Positions 8,133 through 19,404 of a stretch of 64,000 bases of DNA are shown piece by piece (position 1 is the stretch's first letter; every line of letters starts with the position of its first letter). The stretch is from an uncultured Bacillota bacterium (GTDB lineage Bacteria; Bacillota; Clostridia; Oscillospirales; Oscillospiraceae). Under the pieces are notes generated by a model that was given only the letters and a program-made list of their open reading frames with translations, ran no database searches and was not told where the DNA came from. The DNA lies in assembly GCA_947073765.1 (NCBI GenBank), contig CAMTMZ010000006.1, positions 18,975 through 82,974 of the forward strand, read 5' to 3'. Made by a program: the position numbers and the translations under genes.

Positions 8133-8912
8133 CGGGATAGGGGGCTGATCTGCAATTTCCCAGTCAATGAGGGCTTTGTTGGTAAGAAGCTGAAAGCCCG
8201 CGTGGAATATTGGGACAACTCGGATCTGACAGCGGCTCGTCTGGTGGCCTATGCCTTGGATAACCATAAGATTGGGAAGGAAGGTCAGACACTGGTTGTC
8301 ATTGATGAGTGCCAGATTATTTTCAACTGCAGGGACTTCGGGCGTAAGGATCGCAATGCCTGGGTGACCTTTTTTGCCCAGCACCGCAAGCTCGGCTTCA
8401 ACGTGATCCTGATCACGCAGTCTGACCGGATGATAGACCGGCAGATTAGGTCGCTGGTGGAAGAGGAAGTGAAACACCGGAAACTGAACAACTACGGTTT
8501 TGGAGGCGGTATGCTGTCCCTGCTGACCTTGGGCCGCACCTGGTTTATCGCGATTCAGTATTGGTACGGTGGGAACCGCCTGAAGCTGGGCCAGACGGTA
8601 TTCCCGTACCGGAAGCGCTACTCCGAGGTCTATGACAGCTACAAGCTATTTTCTGATATGGTCACCGCAGGCGGCGATGTCTGTGCCGGGGGGGACCGTG
8701 TAAGCGGTGGGGCCCCGGGGAACGGCGTCGCCGCCGAGGATGAGCGAGAGCAGAAACAGCAGCTTGTACTGTCCTTGATCTCGGTGCTGCGTGTTCGTCA
8801 GCGGGAACTTGCTGTCCTGCCAGCTCCACGGCGGGCGCTCATCCTGGTAAGGCTGTGGCGTGAGCTGCGGTTAAAGATAAAGCGGCTCCGGAGTCGAAAA
8901 CGGAGGCGGTAA
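8133..8912 (+). pseudogene. Zot-like phage assembly ATPase fragment
   Basis: The reading frame from 8133 encodes a fragment of a zonular-occludens-toxin-like (gene I type) ATPase of filamentous phages. It has the Walker B strand TLVVIDECQIIF followed by the family sequence WVTFFAQHRKLGFNVILITQ and a region after it that would hold the membrane anchor. The N-terminal part with Walker A (usually GxPGSGKS) is missing: a stop at 8130 is followed directly by the sequence LICNFPVNEGFVG, which normally lies about 25-40 residues into the protein. The C-terminal 60 residues are arginine-rich and unlike the family, suggesting a frame change. No other phage genes are seen. It is a relic of an inovirus next to a tyrosine recombinase. 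Confidence 0.72.
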
Positions 8913-8932
8913 CAGGTAGTGATAAAGTTATG

Positions 8933-8946
8933 TTTTGTTGACCTGA
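8933..8946 (+). repeat. Single copy of the recombinase-upstream repeat
   Basis: TTTTGTTGACCTGA, identical to 14 bases of the right arm of the palindrome at 9028-9061. It contains the -35 box of the promoter at 8938-8966. Confidence 0.75.
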
Positions 8947-8966
8947 CAGAAAAAGCGTGCTATACT
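8938..8966 (+). promoter_or_regulatory. Promoter upstream of the tyrosine recombinase
   Basis: TTGACC (8938-8943), 17-base spacer, TATACT (8961-8966). The transcript would start near 8973 and carry the 34-base palindrome just before the coding region. An aaaggaggg ribosome-site-like sequence at 8991-8999 has no start codon behind it. Confidence 0.65.
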
Positions 8967-9027
8967 TGTTGAAAACTACTGCGCAAGCGGAAAGGAGGGA
9001 CGCTGGGCCTCTGAATAGTAGATAGTA

Positions 9028-9061
9028 TCAGGTCAACAAAATAAAAATTTTGTTGACCTGA
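9028..9061. repeat. Perfect 34-base palindrome before the recombinase
   Basis: Two 15-base arms (TCAGGTCAACAAAAT and its exact complement) flank AAAA. The right arm ends at the base before the GTG start of the recombinase, and its TTGACC (9053-9058) with TATACT at 9077-9082 could also act as a promoter. It may be a recombinase binding site, an operator or a small mobile palindrome. Confidence 0.85.
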
Positions 9062-10093
9062 GTGGAGGTTATACACTATACTAAGGACCCAGAACTGATT
9101 TTGGACTACCGAACTGAGGCGCCGCCGATTCTGCGGGACTTTCTGGTCTACCATGAAACCATTCAGGGACATTCCCGCCAAACTGTGGATGAATACTACT
9201 TAGATTTACGGAGCTTTCTGCGATTTCTTAAACGGAGCAAAGATCTGGTTTCTAAAGATGATGAGATGGATGACATTTCGATCAGTGATGTAGACCTGCC
9301 ATTGGTTCGATCTGTTACTCTGACAGACATTTATTCCTATATGAACTATCTTTCTCGGGACCGAGGTTTGAACAATGCCTCTCGGGCGCGCAAGGTTGCC
9401 ACTATCCGGTCATTTTATAAATATCTGACCCATAAGGCAAAGCTTATGGAGTCAAACCCTGTCCAGGATTTGGACGCGCCAAAGCTAAAAAAGTCTCTTC
9501 CAAAATATTTGAATCTGGAAGAAAGCTTGGGGCTTTTAGACAGTGTAGAGGGAAAAAATTCCAGCCGGGACTACTGTATTCTGACACTGTTTCTCAACTG
9601 CGGCCTGCGCATTTCCGAGCTGGTAGGGCTGAATAAAACGGATGTTCGTGGAGATCAGCTGCGCGTGTTGGGTAAGGGGAACAAAGAGCGAATACTCTAC
9701 CTGAATGACGCCTGCCAGCGGGCTCTGGAGGACTGGATCACTGAGCGGGATACTCTGACACTGGTGGATCAAAACGCCCTGTTTGTAACACTCCAGAACC
9801 GGCGGCGCATCTCCACAGCGGCGGTCCACAAGCTGGTAAAAAAGCATCTGGCCGCTGCGGGACTGGACAGCGCCCAATACTCCTCCCACAAGCTGCGCCA
9901 TACCGCTGCTACACTTATGCTGCAAAACGGTGTTGATGTGCGCACATTGCAGGAGGTTCTGGGCCATGACCACCTGAATACCACCCAGATATACACCCAT
10001 GTGGACAATGAGGATCTGAGGACTGCTGCCCGGGCTAATCCGCTTGGGGGCGTAAAAAAACGGAAAACGTCACAAAAAGAAGAGAAAATATGA
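9062..10093 (+). CDS. Tyrosine recombinase, XerC/D-like
   Basis: A 343-residue site-specific recombinase with the SAM-like core-binding domain (about residues 20-140) and the catalytic domain. All catalytic residues are seen: R183 (GLRISEL), K205 (GKGNKER), H277 and R280 (HKLRH), H302 (LGHDH) and nucleophile Y311 (QIYTHV). The only usable start in frame is GTG at 9062, directly against the palindrome and without a ribosome site in the usual place, so translation may depend on that structure or the true start was displaced. A second, separate XerD is encoded at 19405-20292, so this is either XerC or the recombinase of a mobile element; an acidic loop (KDDEMDD) in the core-binding domain is unusual for chromosomal XerC. 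The SdpI-like gene follows by 9 bases. Confidence 0.85.
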   Translation: MEVIHYTKDPELILDYRTEAPPILRDFLVYHETIQGHSRQTVDEYYLDLRSFLRFLKRSKDLVSKDDEMDDISISDVDLPLVRSVTLTDIYSYMNYLSRDRGLNNASRARKVATIRSFYKYLTHKAKLMESNPVQDLDAPKLKKSLPKYLNLEESLGLLDSVEGKNSSRDYCILTLFLNCGLRISELVGLNKTDVRGDQLRVLGKGNKERILYLNDACQRALEDWITERDTLTLVDQNALFVTLQNRRRISTAAVHKLVKKHLAAAGLDSAQYSSHKLRHTAATLMLQNGVDVRTLQEVLGHDHLNTTQIYTHVDNEDLRTAARANPLGGVKKRKTSQKEEKI

Positions 10094-10102
10094 GGATTAA
10101 CT

Positions 10103-10456
10103 ATGTATACATTTTATTTCATCATTGTTATGCTGGCTCCGGCAGCTATGTTGGCCGTGGGGCTGATGTGGAAAATTTCCCCTCCCCCCTATCAGTCGAA
10201 AGGGTTGGCGTACAGCACAGAGCTGACGCGGAAGGATCAGGACGCTTGGGCGGCAGCTCACCGCCACTGCGCTAAACTGTGGACGAGAATTGGAATTACC
10301 GGAGGTGGGGCCAGCGCGTTTTTAATGGTCCTGTTTAAAGAAAACTATTCCTCCTTTTGGTTGTGGCTTATCGTTGGGCAAATGGTTCTATTCTGCGTGT
10401 CGGTATTTATGATTGATCTGTTGTTAAAAAGCCAGTTCGGTGGCGACGACAAATAA
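10103..10456 (+). CDS. SdpI-family membrane protein
   Basis: A 117-residue membrane protein with an N-terminal and two C-terminal hydrophobic segments. Between them is a sequence (GLAYSTELTRKDQDAWAAAHRHCAKLW) that fits the SdpI/YhfL pattern, in which a short motif precedes a W-x2-A-H segment. SdpI is the immunity protein to the SDP toxin in Bacillus; most homologues have no proven role. It starts 9 bases after the recombinase gene, suggesting cotranscription, with gagg as a weak ribosome site. A strong terminator follows. Confidence 0.7.
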   Translation: MYTFYFIIVMLAPAAMLAVGLMWKISPPPYQSKGLAYSTELTRKDQDAWAAAHRHCAKLWTRIGITGGGASAFLMVLFKENYSSFWLWLIVGQMVLFCVSVFMIDLLLKSQFGGDDK

Positions 10457-10489
10457 AAAAGCGCCTGTCTGTTCAGACAGGCGCTTTTC
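10457..10489. terminator. Bidirectional terminator
   Basis: aaaagcgcctgtctg and its complement form a perfect 15-base stem with a two-base loop, between the convergent SdpI-like gene and the DUF362 gene. Confidence 0.88.
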
Positions 10490-10491
10490 CC

Positions 10492-11622
10492 TTACATCTC
10501 AATCAGCTCATACACTCGAGAACCTAAACCGATTTTTTCGGCGTGAGCCAGACAGCTTTTCCACTCCGACTCCGGTGTGGAGTTGGTGAAGTGGTCGTGG
10601 TGGTCGTGGAAGCCAGGAGCCGCCAAATTCCTGGCCAGCTGACTGCCTGGAATAGGATCAGCGGCCAAGCAGGCATCCACACAGGCCTGGTCCAGAGCCA
10701 GAGGGTCAGTGGAGACAAACATGCCGATATTGGGCAGAATGGGAATATCGTTCTCTCCGTGACAGTCGCAGTTGGGAGACACATCCACGATGAGGGAGAT
10801 ATGAAACTGTGGCCGGCCGGCCACTACCGCCTTGGTGTATTCCGCCATACGGCAGTTCAGGGCAGCTTGGGCATTGTCGTTTTCAAAATAGATGGCGTCG
10901 AAGTTACAGGCCCCCAGGCAGCGGCCACAGCCCACACAGTGAGCGTTATCTACTGTCATCTTCATAGTCTGCTCATCAAAAACCAGACCGCTGTTGGCGC
11001 ACTCCTTCTGACAGCGCCGGCAACCCCGGCAGGCATCGGCGGCAATTTTGGGCTTCCCGCTGGCGTGCTGTTCTTTTTTTCCGGCTCTGGAGCCGCAGCC
11101 CATGCCGATGTTCTTGATAGCGCCACCAAAACCCGTCATCTCATGGCCCTTAAAGTGGGTCAAACTGATAAAGACGTCAGCATCCATAATGGCCCGGCCG
11201 ATTCTGGCCTCGGCGACGTACTCGCCGCCCTCCACGGGAACGGCTACATCGTCAGTACCCTTCAGTCCATCGCCAATCAGAATTGGACAGCCCACCGTCA
11301 GCGGAGTGAAGCCGTTTTCCCAGGCGCACTCCAGATGTTCCAGAGCGTTTTTCCGGCTGCCGGGATACATGGTGTTGCAGTCGGTAAGAAAGGGCCGGCC
11401 TCCTAGCTCCTTGACCACGTCTACTACAGCACGGGCGTAGTTAGGCCTCAGGTAACTTATGTTGCCCAGCTCACCAAAGTGCATCTTAATGGCCACAAAC
11501 TTTCCATCCAGGTTCAAGTCCTGAATGCCGGCCAGTTTGATAAGCTTTTTCAGCTTGGTGGGTAGCCCGTCACCGAAGGCTTGTGTGTGGAAGTCGGTAA
11601 AATAAACCTTGGATTTCTGCAT
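10492..11622 (-). CDS. DUF362 protein with two [4Fe-4S] clusters
   Basis: A 376-residue cytoplasmic protein made of a DUF362 domain into which a bacterial 2[4Fe-4S] ferredoxin module is inserted: cysteines 198, 201, 204, 208 and 229, 232, 235, 239 follow the CxxCxxCxxxC pattern twice. The sequences MHFGE and HFKGHEMTGFGGAIKN belong to DUF362. Members are widespread in anaerobes and are presumed to take part in electron transfer; no reaction is established. A good ribosome site (aaggagag) precedes the ATG. It is transcribed alone between a terminator and its own promoter. Confidence 0.85.
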   Translation of the reverse strand: MQKSKVYFTDFHTQAFGDGLPTKLKKLIKLAGIQDLNLDGKFVAIKMHFGELGNISYLRPNYARAVVDVVKELGGRPFLTDCNTMYPGSRKNALEHLECAWENGFTPLTVGCPILIGDGLKGTDDVAVPVEGGEYVAEARIGRAIMDADVFISLTHFKGHEMTGFGGAIKNIGMGCGSRAGKKEQHASGKPKIAADACRGCRRCQKECANSGLVFDEQTMKMTVDNAHCVGCGRCLGACNFDAIYFENDNAQAALNCRMAEYTKAVVAGRPQFHISLIVDVSPNCDCHGENDIPILPNIGMFVSTDPLALDQACVDACLAADPIPGSQLARNLAAPGFHDHHDHFTNSTPESEWKSCLAHAEKIGLGSRVYELIEM

Positions 11623-11656
11623 GACTGTCTCTCCTTACTATGTAAATTTGCACCAC

Positions 11657-11685
11657 TATATCATATGAAGTGCACTTTAAGTCAA
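11657..11685 (-). promoter_or_regulatory. Promoter of the DUF362 gene
   Basis: TTGACT (11680-11685), 17-base spacer and a poor -10 box GATATA (11657-11662). It lies just past the end of the EamA transporter gene. Confidence 0.45.
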
Positions 11686-11693
11686 GAGGGAAA

Positions 11694-12635
11694 CTAAAAA
11701 TTTCCTCTTCGCGCCTCTTTGATACCGGGGATAATGGCGCACAGGGAGCCTACAACAATGAGCGCTACACCGATGAGCATGCTTTGGGAGATCTCCTCCC
11801 CATGAACGGCCCAGGCAAGCAGGGGCGACAGGGCCGGCTTGAAGAAATAGACCAGAGACACTACGCTGGCTGGCTGGTACTCCATGGCCAAAAAGTAGGC
11901 GCAGAAGCCAATGCCCGCCACTCCCACTGACACGAACAGCACATACGGAAGATTCTGTAAGGTGTATCCATCAAAAAGGGGAATATAAGCAAAATTGTCA
12001 AGGCCCGCGTCTAAAAACAGCTGGGCCACCGCCGGCACATGGCTGAGAATGGTAAAGGCCAGTACAATCAGGCTGCCAAAGAAAAAGCTGAAGCATGTAA
12101 CCACCGCGCCGCCAAACTCCGCCACCTTTCGTTTTCCCATCACACCGTACAAGGAAAACAGCAGGGTCGACAGCAAGGCAAGAAGCACTCCTGTCATATT
12201 CAGCTTGACGTCCCAGGGGCTGATAATGACCACTGTACCGAGAATTTCCAGCGCCAGAGCGGCGATGTGCCGTGGTTTAATGGGTTCTCGCAGGAGAAAA
12301 AAGGCCAAAAAGGTGACAAACACCGGGTTGCAGCTGAACATAACCGCCGCTACAGAGGAATTGGTGTAGCTCACTGCCATCTGGAGGATCGGCATGCACA
12401 GAGCGATGCCGATCAGACCGAGCAGGGCGAAATAGAACATACTCTCCACGTCCAGGAACTTTCCTCGTTTACGCAGAGTGCGCAGCGCCACCGGCAGCAG
12501 AAATAGAAAGCCGATGGAGAACCGGCACAATGTGAGCTGCACTGGATTGATCTGCCCGGCAATAAATTTCAGCACAACCTCAAAAGAGGTGAACATCACC
12601 ACCGCCACGGCGATATAAAGATACCCTTTTTTCAT
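11694..12635 (-). CDS. EamA-family (DMT) transporter
   Basis: A 313-residue membrane protein with ten predicted hydrophobic helices in two EamA repeats, a typical drug/metabolite transporter such as RhaT/YdcZ-type exporters. The N-terminal helix and motif LTLCRFSIGFLFLLP and the second-half FLRE-like FFLLREPIKP are characteristic. The start has an aaggggagag ribosome site. It follows ligA by 26 bases on the same strand and so probably ends the murD-yunB-ligA transcript. The substrate is unknown. Confidence 0.85.
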   Translation of the reverse strand: MKKGYLYIAVAVVMFTSFEVVLKFIAGQINPVQLTLCRFSIGFLFLLPVALRTLRKRGKFLDVESMFYFALLGLIGIALCMPILQMAVSYTNSSVAAVMFSCNPVFVTFLAFFLLREPIKPRHIAALALEILGTVVIISPWDVKLNMTGVLLALLSTLLFSLYGVMGKRKVAEFGGAVVTCFSFFFGSLIVLAFTILSHVPAVAQLFLDAGLDNFAYIPLFDGYTLQNLPYVLFVSVGVAGIGFCAYFLAMEYQPASVVSLVYFFKPALSPLLAWAVHGEEISQSMLIGVALIVVGSLCAIIPGIKEARRGNF

Positions 12636-12661
12636 ATGCCTCTCCCCTTTTTCTTTCTGAA

Positions 12662-15317
<2,656 letters not shown>

Positions 15318-15335
15318 GGATAGTTTCTCCTTTGT

Positions 15336-16037
15336 TCATGGCTGTCCCAGCTGTAAATAGGTGTCGGGTACCTTCCCAACAATCACGGTTTCCGCCACAC
15401 ACAGCCGGGTGTGAAGGGTAGTTTCCACCTCACCCCCAGGGAGCAGAAGTTTCATTGGAACTGATACCTCCATCCAGATGCGGTGCAGGGTTTGGTTTAC
15501 GCCCGCAGAGGTAAACTGACTCTCAAACTCGGTCCGAACAGTACCCACGGTCATAGCCCTGGCTCTCAAAGCGGGACCCTTGGCCCATAGAGGCTCCAGG
15601 TCGAATAGGCTACCCAGCGGCACCTGAATCTCGGATACATCCGCCCCCTCCAGCGCTTTCAGTATAGCGGCTGTCAGTTCCGCGCGGAGCAGGTTCATCC
15701 GGGCCATATCGGTGGTGAGAGCGGTGATAGCACCCCCCTCATCCCGCTGAATGGTGACAAAATCTCCGTAGCTCACATGACGGGTAGCCAAATCAGCGGT
15801 TACGGCGTTTTCCACCACCTCAGTCATAACATTTTGGGTCTGTGCGGCGGCAATTTCTTTCACAACAGGCCGCAGCCTGGCCTGTAGCAGAGCGATGCTT
15901 GCCCCAGCCACCGCCAAAGCTACCGCCAGAGTGATCAGGGCTGGCGGGATATTCAGTTTGGGTCCCAGAGCTGCACTCTGCCGAAGCCTGCCTGGACTGC
16001 GCATGTATCTGATTAGCTCCCGCCGCCAGGGCCGCAT
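15336..16037 (-). CDS. yunB: Sporulation protein YunB
   Basis: A 233-residue YunB homologue, a SigE-dependent sporulation protein of unknown mechanism. An N-terminal membrane helix (ITLAVALAVAGASIALL) is followed by an extracytoplasmic domain with IAAAQTQNVMTEVVENAV, IPLGSLFDLEPLWAKGP-like PLGSLFDLEPLW and the C-terminal ETVIVGKVPDTYLQL, all family features. The ATG at 16037 is chosen for the purine-rich gggggtgagg just before it; an in-frame TTG at 16070 is possible. It lies in a tight same-strand row with murD and ligA. Confidence 0.88.
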   Translation of the reverse strand: MRPWRRELIRYMRSPGRLRQSAALGPKLNIPPALITLAVALAVAGASIALLQARLRPVVKEIAAAQTQNVMTEVVENAVTADLATRHVSYGDFVTIQRDEGGAITALTTDMARMNLLRAELTAAILKALEGADVSEIQVPLGSLFDLEPLWAKGPALRARAMTVGTVRTEFESQFTSAGVNQTLHRIWMEVSVPMKLLLPGGEVETTLHTRLCVAETVIVGKVPDTYLQLGQP

Positions 16038-16082
16038 ATCCTCACCCCCTATAGGAGCAGGATATTCCAAAGCCGGCTTGAC

Positions 16083-17321
16083 CTATTCCTGCAACAGCTC
16101 CTGAACCGCCAGCAGCACCCCTAGCTTACCTGACTCAAACGTCAGCCCACCCTGAAGGTAGACAGTATAGGGCTCCCGCATGGGGGCGTCGGCAGACAGT
16201 TCGATAGACGCACCCTGAATAAACGCCCCTGCCGCCATAATGACCTGGCAGTCATAGCCCGGCATGTCCCAAGGCTCCGGAGTGACATAGGAGTCCACCG
16301 GCGCCCCGGTCTGAATCCCTTTGCAGAACCTTTTTAAAGCCTCGGGATGCTTCATGTGGATCATTTGAATGATATCGTGGCGGACCGCTGAGGAGTGGGG
16401 GTCTGTCTCGTAGCCTAGCAGTTCCATAATCTTAGCCGCGAAAACAGCGGTCTTTAAGGCCTGAGCCACAGTGTGAGGGGCCAGAAACAGGCCCTGATAG
16501 AGCAGACGGTTCTGTCCCAGGGTGCATCCGCACTCTCCACCGATGCCTGGAACTGTGAGGCGCATGGCGGCACCCTCTACCAAATCCTTCCGCCCGGCAA
16601 TATATCCCCCTGTGGGAGCCAGTCCTCCACCCGGATTTTTAATCAAAGAACCCACGACAAGGTCAGCTCCCACGTGGGTGGGCTCCAGGGGCTCTACAAA
16701 CTCTCCGTAACAGTTATCCACCAGAATGGAGGCGTTGGGATTGGCTCCCTTAATTACACGGCACATCTCTCCTATCTCTGCTACCGACAAAGAGGCCCGG
16801 GTGGCATAGCCCCTGGAGCGTTGAATCAACACAGCCTTTACCTGTGGGTCAGCGGCGGCTTCGGCTATCCTTCCCAGATGCGGTTTATTGTCAAGGAGTT
16901 CCACTTGCCTGTATTTTATGCCGTAGTCTTTTAAGGAGCCGTGTCCTTTTTCCACCGCTCCTACTACACCTAATAGCGTGTCGTAGGGCGCGCCCACAGC
17001 GGAGAGCAGAACATCTCCTGCTTTCAGCGCTCCGAACAGGGCACAGGCGATGGCATGGGTGCCGTTGACAAATTGGATGCGCACCAAGGCGGTCTCTGTT
17101 CCAAATAGTTCAGCGTAAATGTCGTCTAATTTATCTCTGCCCAGGTCATCGTAGCCGTAGCCGGTGGTACCCGCGAAATAACCGTCAGCTACCCGGTGCT
17201 TTTGGAAAGCGGTCAGCACCCGTGCGGTGTTCTCCTCTGCGACGGCGTCAATGTGGGCAAACGCTTCTGTCAGCTGGCCCTGTGCCTGGGCACCCAGAGC
17301 CCTGATGCGGTCATTGATCAT
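16083..17321 (-). CDS. Methionine gamma-lyase / aluminium-resistance family enzyme
   Basis: A 412-residue PLP-dependent enzyme of the Cys/Met-metabolism fold, in the family called 'aluminum resistance protein' or methionine gamma-lyase family. The PLP-binding lysine is in GSLIKNPGGG, with GYGYDDLGRDKLDDIYAELFG near the N-terminus and SRGYATRASL and DNCYGEFVE in the middle. Homologues usually sit near miaA or hfq in Firmicutes; here it lies between murD and yunB. The ATG at 17321 is preferred to a TTG at 17333 that would lie against its ribosome site. The physiological substrate is not certain. Confidence 0.85.
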   Translation of the reverse strand: MINDRIRALGAQAQGQLTEAFAHIDAVAEENTARVLTAFQKHRVADGYFAGTTGYGYDDLGRDKLDDIYAELFGTETALVRIQFVNGTHAIACALFGALKAGDVLLSAVGAPYDTLLGVVGAVEKGHGSLKDYGIKYRQVELLDNKPHLGRIAEAAADPQVKAVLIQRSRGYATRASLSVAEIGEMCRVIKGANPNASILVDNCYGEFVEPLEPTHVGADLVVGSLIKNPGGGLAPTGGYIAGRKDLVEGAAMRLTVPGIGGECGCTLGQNRLLYQGLFLAPHTVAQALKTAVFAAKIMELLGYETDPHSSAVRHDIIQMIHMKHPEALKRFCKGIQTGAPVDSYVTPEPWDMPGYDCQVIMAAGAFIQGASIELSADAPMREPYTVYLQGGLTFESGKLGVLLAVQELLQE

Positions 17322-17347
17322 TTTACTCGTCAATCCTATCTTTTTTA

Positions 17348-18733
17348 TTATAAATTGTTCACCAGCTGCTTAAACACTTTGCCCCGCTCCATGAAGTTTT
17401 TAAATCGGTCAAACGCGGCGCAGGCCGGAGACAACACGACCACATCACCCTCCTGGGCAATATCTCGGGCGGCGGCCACAGCAGCGGACAGATTTTCTGT
17501 CTCCAAAATCTTCAGCCCGCTCTCCGCATAGCCCTCCGCGGCCTCTGCCGCTCTCTTGATAGCGGGGGCAGTATCACCAGTAAGGATAAGCGCTTTTACC
17601 TGTCGAACAATTTCCACACCAAGCTGAGTAAAGGGAACTCCCTTATCATAACCACCGGCGATCAAAATTAATTTTTGCTCGAAGGAGTCCAAACAGGCCA
17701 TAGTCCGGGTAGGACTGGTGCCGATGGAGTCGTTGTAGTATTTCACGCCGTTCAGCTCCCGAACCAGTTCGATCCGGTGCTCTACACCAGTGAAGCGCTG
17801 TGCTACCGCTCGGACACACTTGTCCGGTACAATGCCATCTACCGCCGCAATAGCAGCCATGTAGTTTTCGATGTTGTGGACGCCAGGGATGCGGATTTCA
17901 GACAGGGACAGAACCTCCCTGCTGCCCATGTTGTTGGTGAGCCAGATGGCGCCGTCACGGAGATATACTCCTTCCTCCAGCCGGTGGCTCCGACTGAAGA
18001 GCATAGGCCTCCCTACCGCTGTTTTGGCCAGGGACCGGGTAATGTCGTTGTCATAGTTAAAGACAGCGCGGTCCTGCGGGTTCTGGTGGCAGAAAATATT
18101 CAGCTTTGCTTGAGTGTATTCCTCCATTGTGTGATGGTAGTCCAGGTGATTGGGTGACAGATTGGTAAATACCGCCACATTGGGGCTGCGGTCCATAGTC
18201 ATCAACTGGAAGGAGGACAATTCCACCACAGCTATGTCGTCAGGCGTCATGCCGTCCACATCGGGCAGCAGAGGCCGGCCGATGTTTCCACCTAAATAGA
18301 CGTTGCGCCCCGCCTCTTTTAAAAACTCACTGATAAGGGTGGTGGTGGTAGTTTTGCCGTCACTTCCCGTAATACCGATTATATGACAGGGGCACAACTG
18401 AAAAAACAACTCCATCTCAGAGGTAAGAATGCTGCCTCCAGCCATCGCTTTTAGCAGTTCCGGAGTATTAGGGCTGAGTCCGGGGGTGCGGAAGATGACG
18501 TCAGCTTTGTGGAGCTTGGCCAAGTATTCCGGCCCTGTCCTGAGTTTAGCCCCCAGGCTCTCCAGCTCTGACGCCTGCTCCTCCACCCGTTCCCGGGGTG
18601 ATTTGTCGCACACAGTAACCTTCAGTTCAGCCCGCAGCAGGGTGCGGATCAATGGGGTATTGCTGACACCCATGCCGATTACGGCAACAGACTTTCCCCG
18701 CAGACTCTCCAAATAAGCAGACATGGTGGACAT
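17348..18733 (-). CDS. murD: UDP-N-acetylmuramoyl-alanine--D-glutamate ligase
   Basis: A 461-residue Mur ligase that adds D-glutamate to UDP-MurNAc-L-Ala in peptidoglycan synthesis. The Rossmann-like N-terminal UDP-binding motif AVIGMGVSN is followed by the ATP-binding P-loop GSDGKTTTT (123-131), the conserved NLSPNHLDYH and HNIENYMAA, and the C-terminal domain with GGYDKGVPF. Start ATG at 18733 behind aaaggagg. It stands apart from the usual dcw cluster and leads a same-strand run through yunB and ligA. Confidence 0.96.
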   Translation of the reverse strand: MSTMSAYLESLRGKSVAVIGMGVSNTPLIRTLLRAELKVTVCDKSPRERVEEQASELESLGAKLRTGPEYLAKLHKADVIFRTPGLSPNTPELLKAMAGGSILTSEMELFFQLCPCHIIGITGSDGKTTTTTLISEFLKEAGRNVYLGGNIGRPLLPDVDGMTPDDIAVVELSSFQLMTMDRSPNVAVFTNLSPNHLDYHHTMEEYTQAKLNIFCHQNPQDRAVFNYDNDITRSLAKTAVGRPMLFSRSHRLEEGVYLRDGAIWLTNNMGSREVLSLSEIRIPGVHNIENYMAAIAAVDGIVPDKCVRAVAQRFTGVEHRIELVRELNGVKYYNDSIGTSPTRTMACLDSFEQKLILIAGGYDKGVPFTQLGVEIVRQVKALILTGDTAPAIKRAAEAAEGYAESGLKILETENLSAAVAAARDIAQEGDVVVLSPACAAFDRFKNFMERGKVFKQLVNNL

Positions 18734-18813
18734 AGAAACATCCTCCTTTCACTATTTCCTTTTCTTTTCATATATTACCATATCTCGTGAAATAATTCAA
18801 TCATGTTCCCACC

Positions 18814-18850
18814 AAAAATGGCCCGCATGGCATTTGCCGTGCGGGCCATT
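18814..18850 (-). terminator. Terminator of the coiled-coil gene
   Basis: aatggcccgca and tgcgggccatt form an 11-base stem with an inner hairpin in the loop; on the minus strand the stem is followed by five T. It separates the coiled-coil gene from murD. Confidence 0.8.
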
Positions 18851-18862
18851 GACCTATCTGTT

Positions 18863-19384
18863 TTATGCCAGCCGCAGTTGCAGTTCACGGATCTCCTGGC
18901 TGTGCCGCTGCACGGTTAACGCCAAAACCTCAGTCCTGTCCTCTAATGGATCGAACTCCTCATGGGGAACAAAACGGTCCCACAGTGCCTGCTGGCCCTC
19001 CAGCAGCAGATTTAGAGTCCGCTTTTGTTCGTTCTCCAGATATAACCGGACGTTAGTTACCTGATCCTTCAGAGTAGAAACCTGTTTGTCCAGTGATGTG
19101 TACCCAACCTTCAGCTCTTGGACATCTGTCTTCAGTGTCTCGACATCCACCCTCAGCCCTTGGACATCTGTCTTTAGTGTCTCGACATCCACCTTCAGCC
19201 CTTGGATATCTGTCTTTAGTGTCTCGACATCCGCTTTCAGCCCTTGGACGTCTGTCTTCAGTGTCTCGACATCTACCTTCAGCCCTTGGACATCCGCCTT
19301 TAATTCATGGATATCCTGTCGAATGGGTTCCATCTTGGCCTCAACGACCTGCCCAATTGCCTGAAGCAGCTCCTGATCTGTCAT
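18863..19384 (-). CDS. Repetitive coiled-coil protein, MTDQELLQAI family
   Basis: A 173-residue protein whose residues 28-92 are a 14-residue repeat of the type LKVDVETLKTDVQG, predicted to form one long coiled coil. The N-terminus (MTDQELLQAIGQ) equals that of the small paralogue at 7846-8016. The C-terminal 70 residues (YTSLDKQVSTLKDQVTN and on) are helical and charged with no repeats. No signal peptide or membrane segment, so probably cytoplasmic. It could bind a partner through the coil; function is unknown. The repeat number is likely to vary between strains because the DNA repeat is nearly perfect. Confidence 0.75.
   Translation of the reverse strand: MTDQELLQAIGQVVEAKMEPIRQDIHELKADVQGLKVDVETLKTDVQGLKADVETLKTDIQGLKVDVETLKTDVQGLRVDVETLKTDVQELKVGYTSLDKQVSTLKDQVTNVRLYLENEQKRTLNLLLEGQQALWDRFVPHEEFDPLEDRTEVLALTVQRHSQEIRELQLRLA
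19109..19303 (-). repeat. 42-base in-frame tandem repeat
   Basis: Four to five copies of a 42-base unit, each coding for 14 residues (two heptads) of the coiled-coil protein. Copies differ only at a few positions, such as Val/Ala/Ile and Lys/Arg codons. Confidence 0.85.
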
Positions 19385-19404
19385 AGTTTCTTCTCCTTAT
19401 CTGT

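Noticed and set aside
19109..19303. Regular repeats as a CRISPR array
   Set aside because: The units are head-to-tail without spacers, in frame with a coiled-coil protein. No cas genes are in the window.
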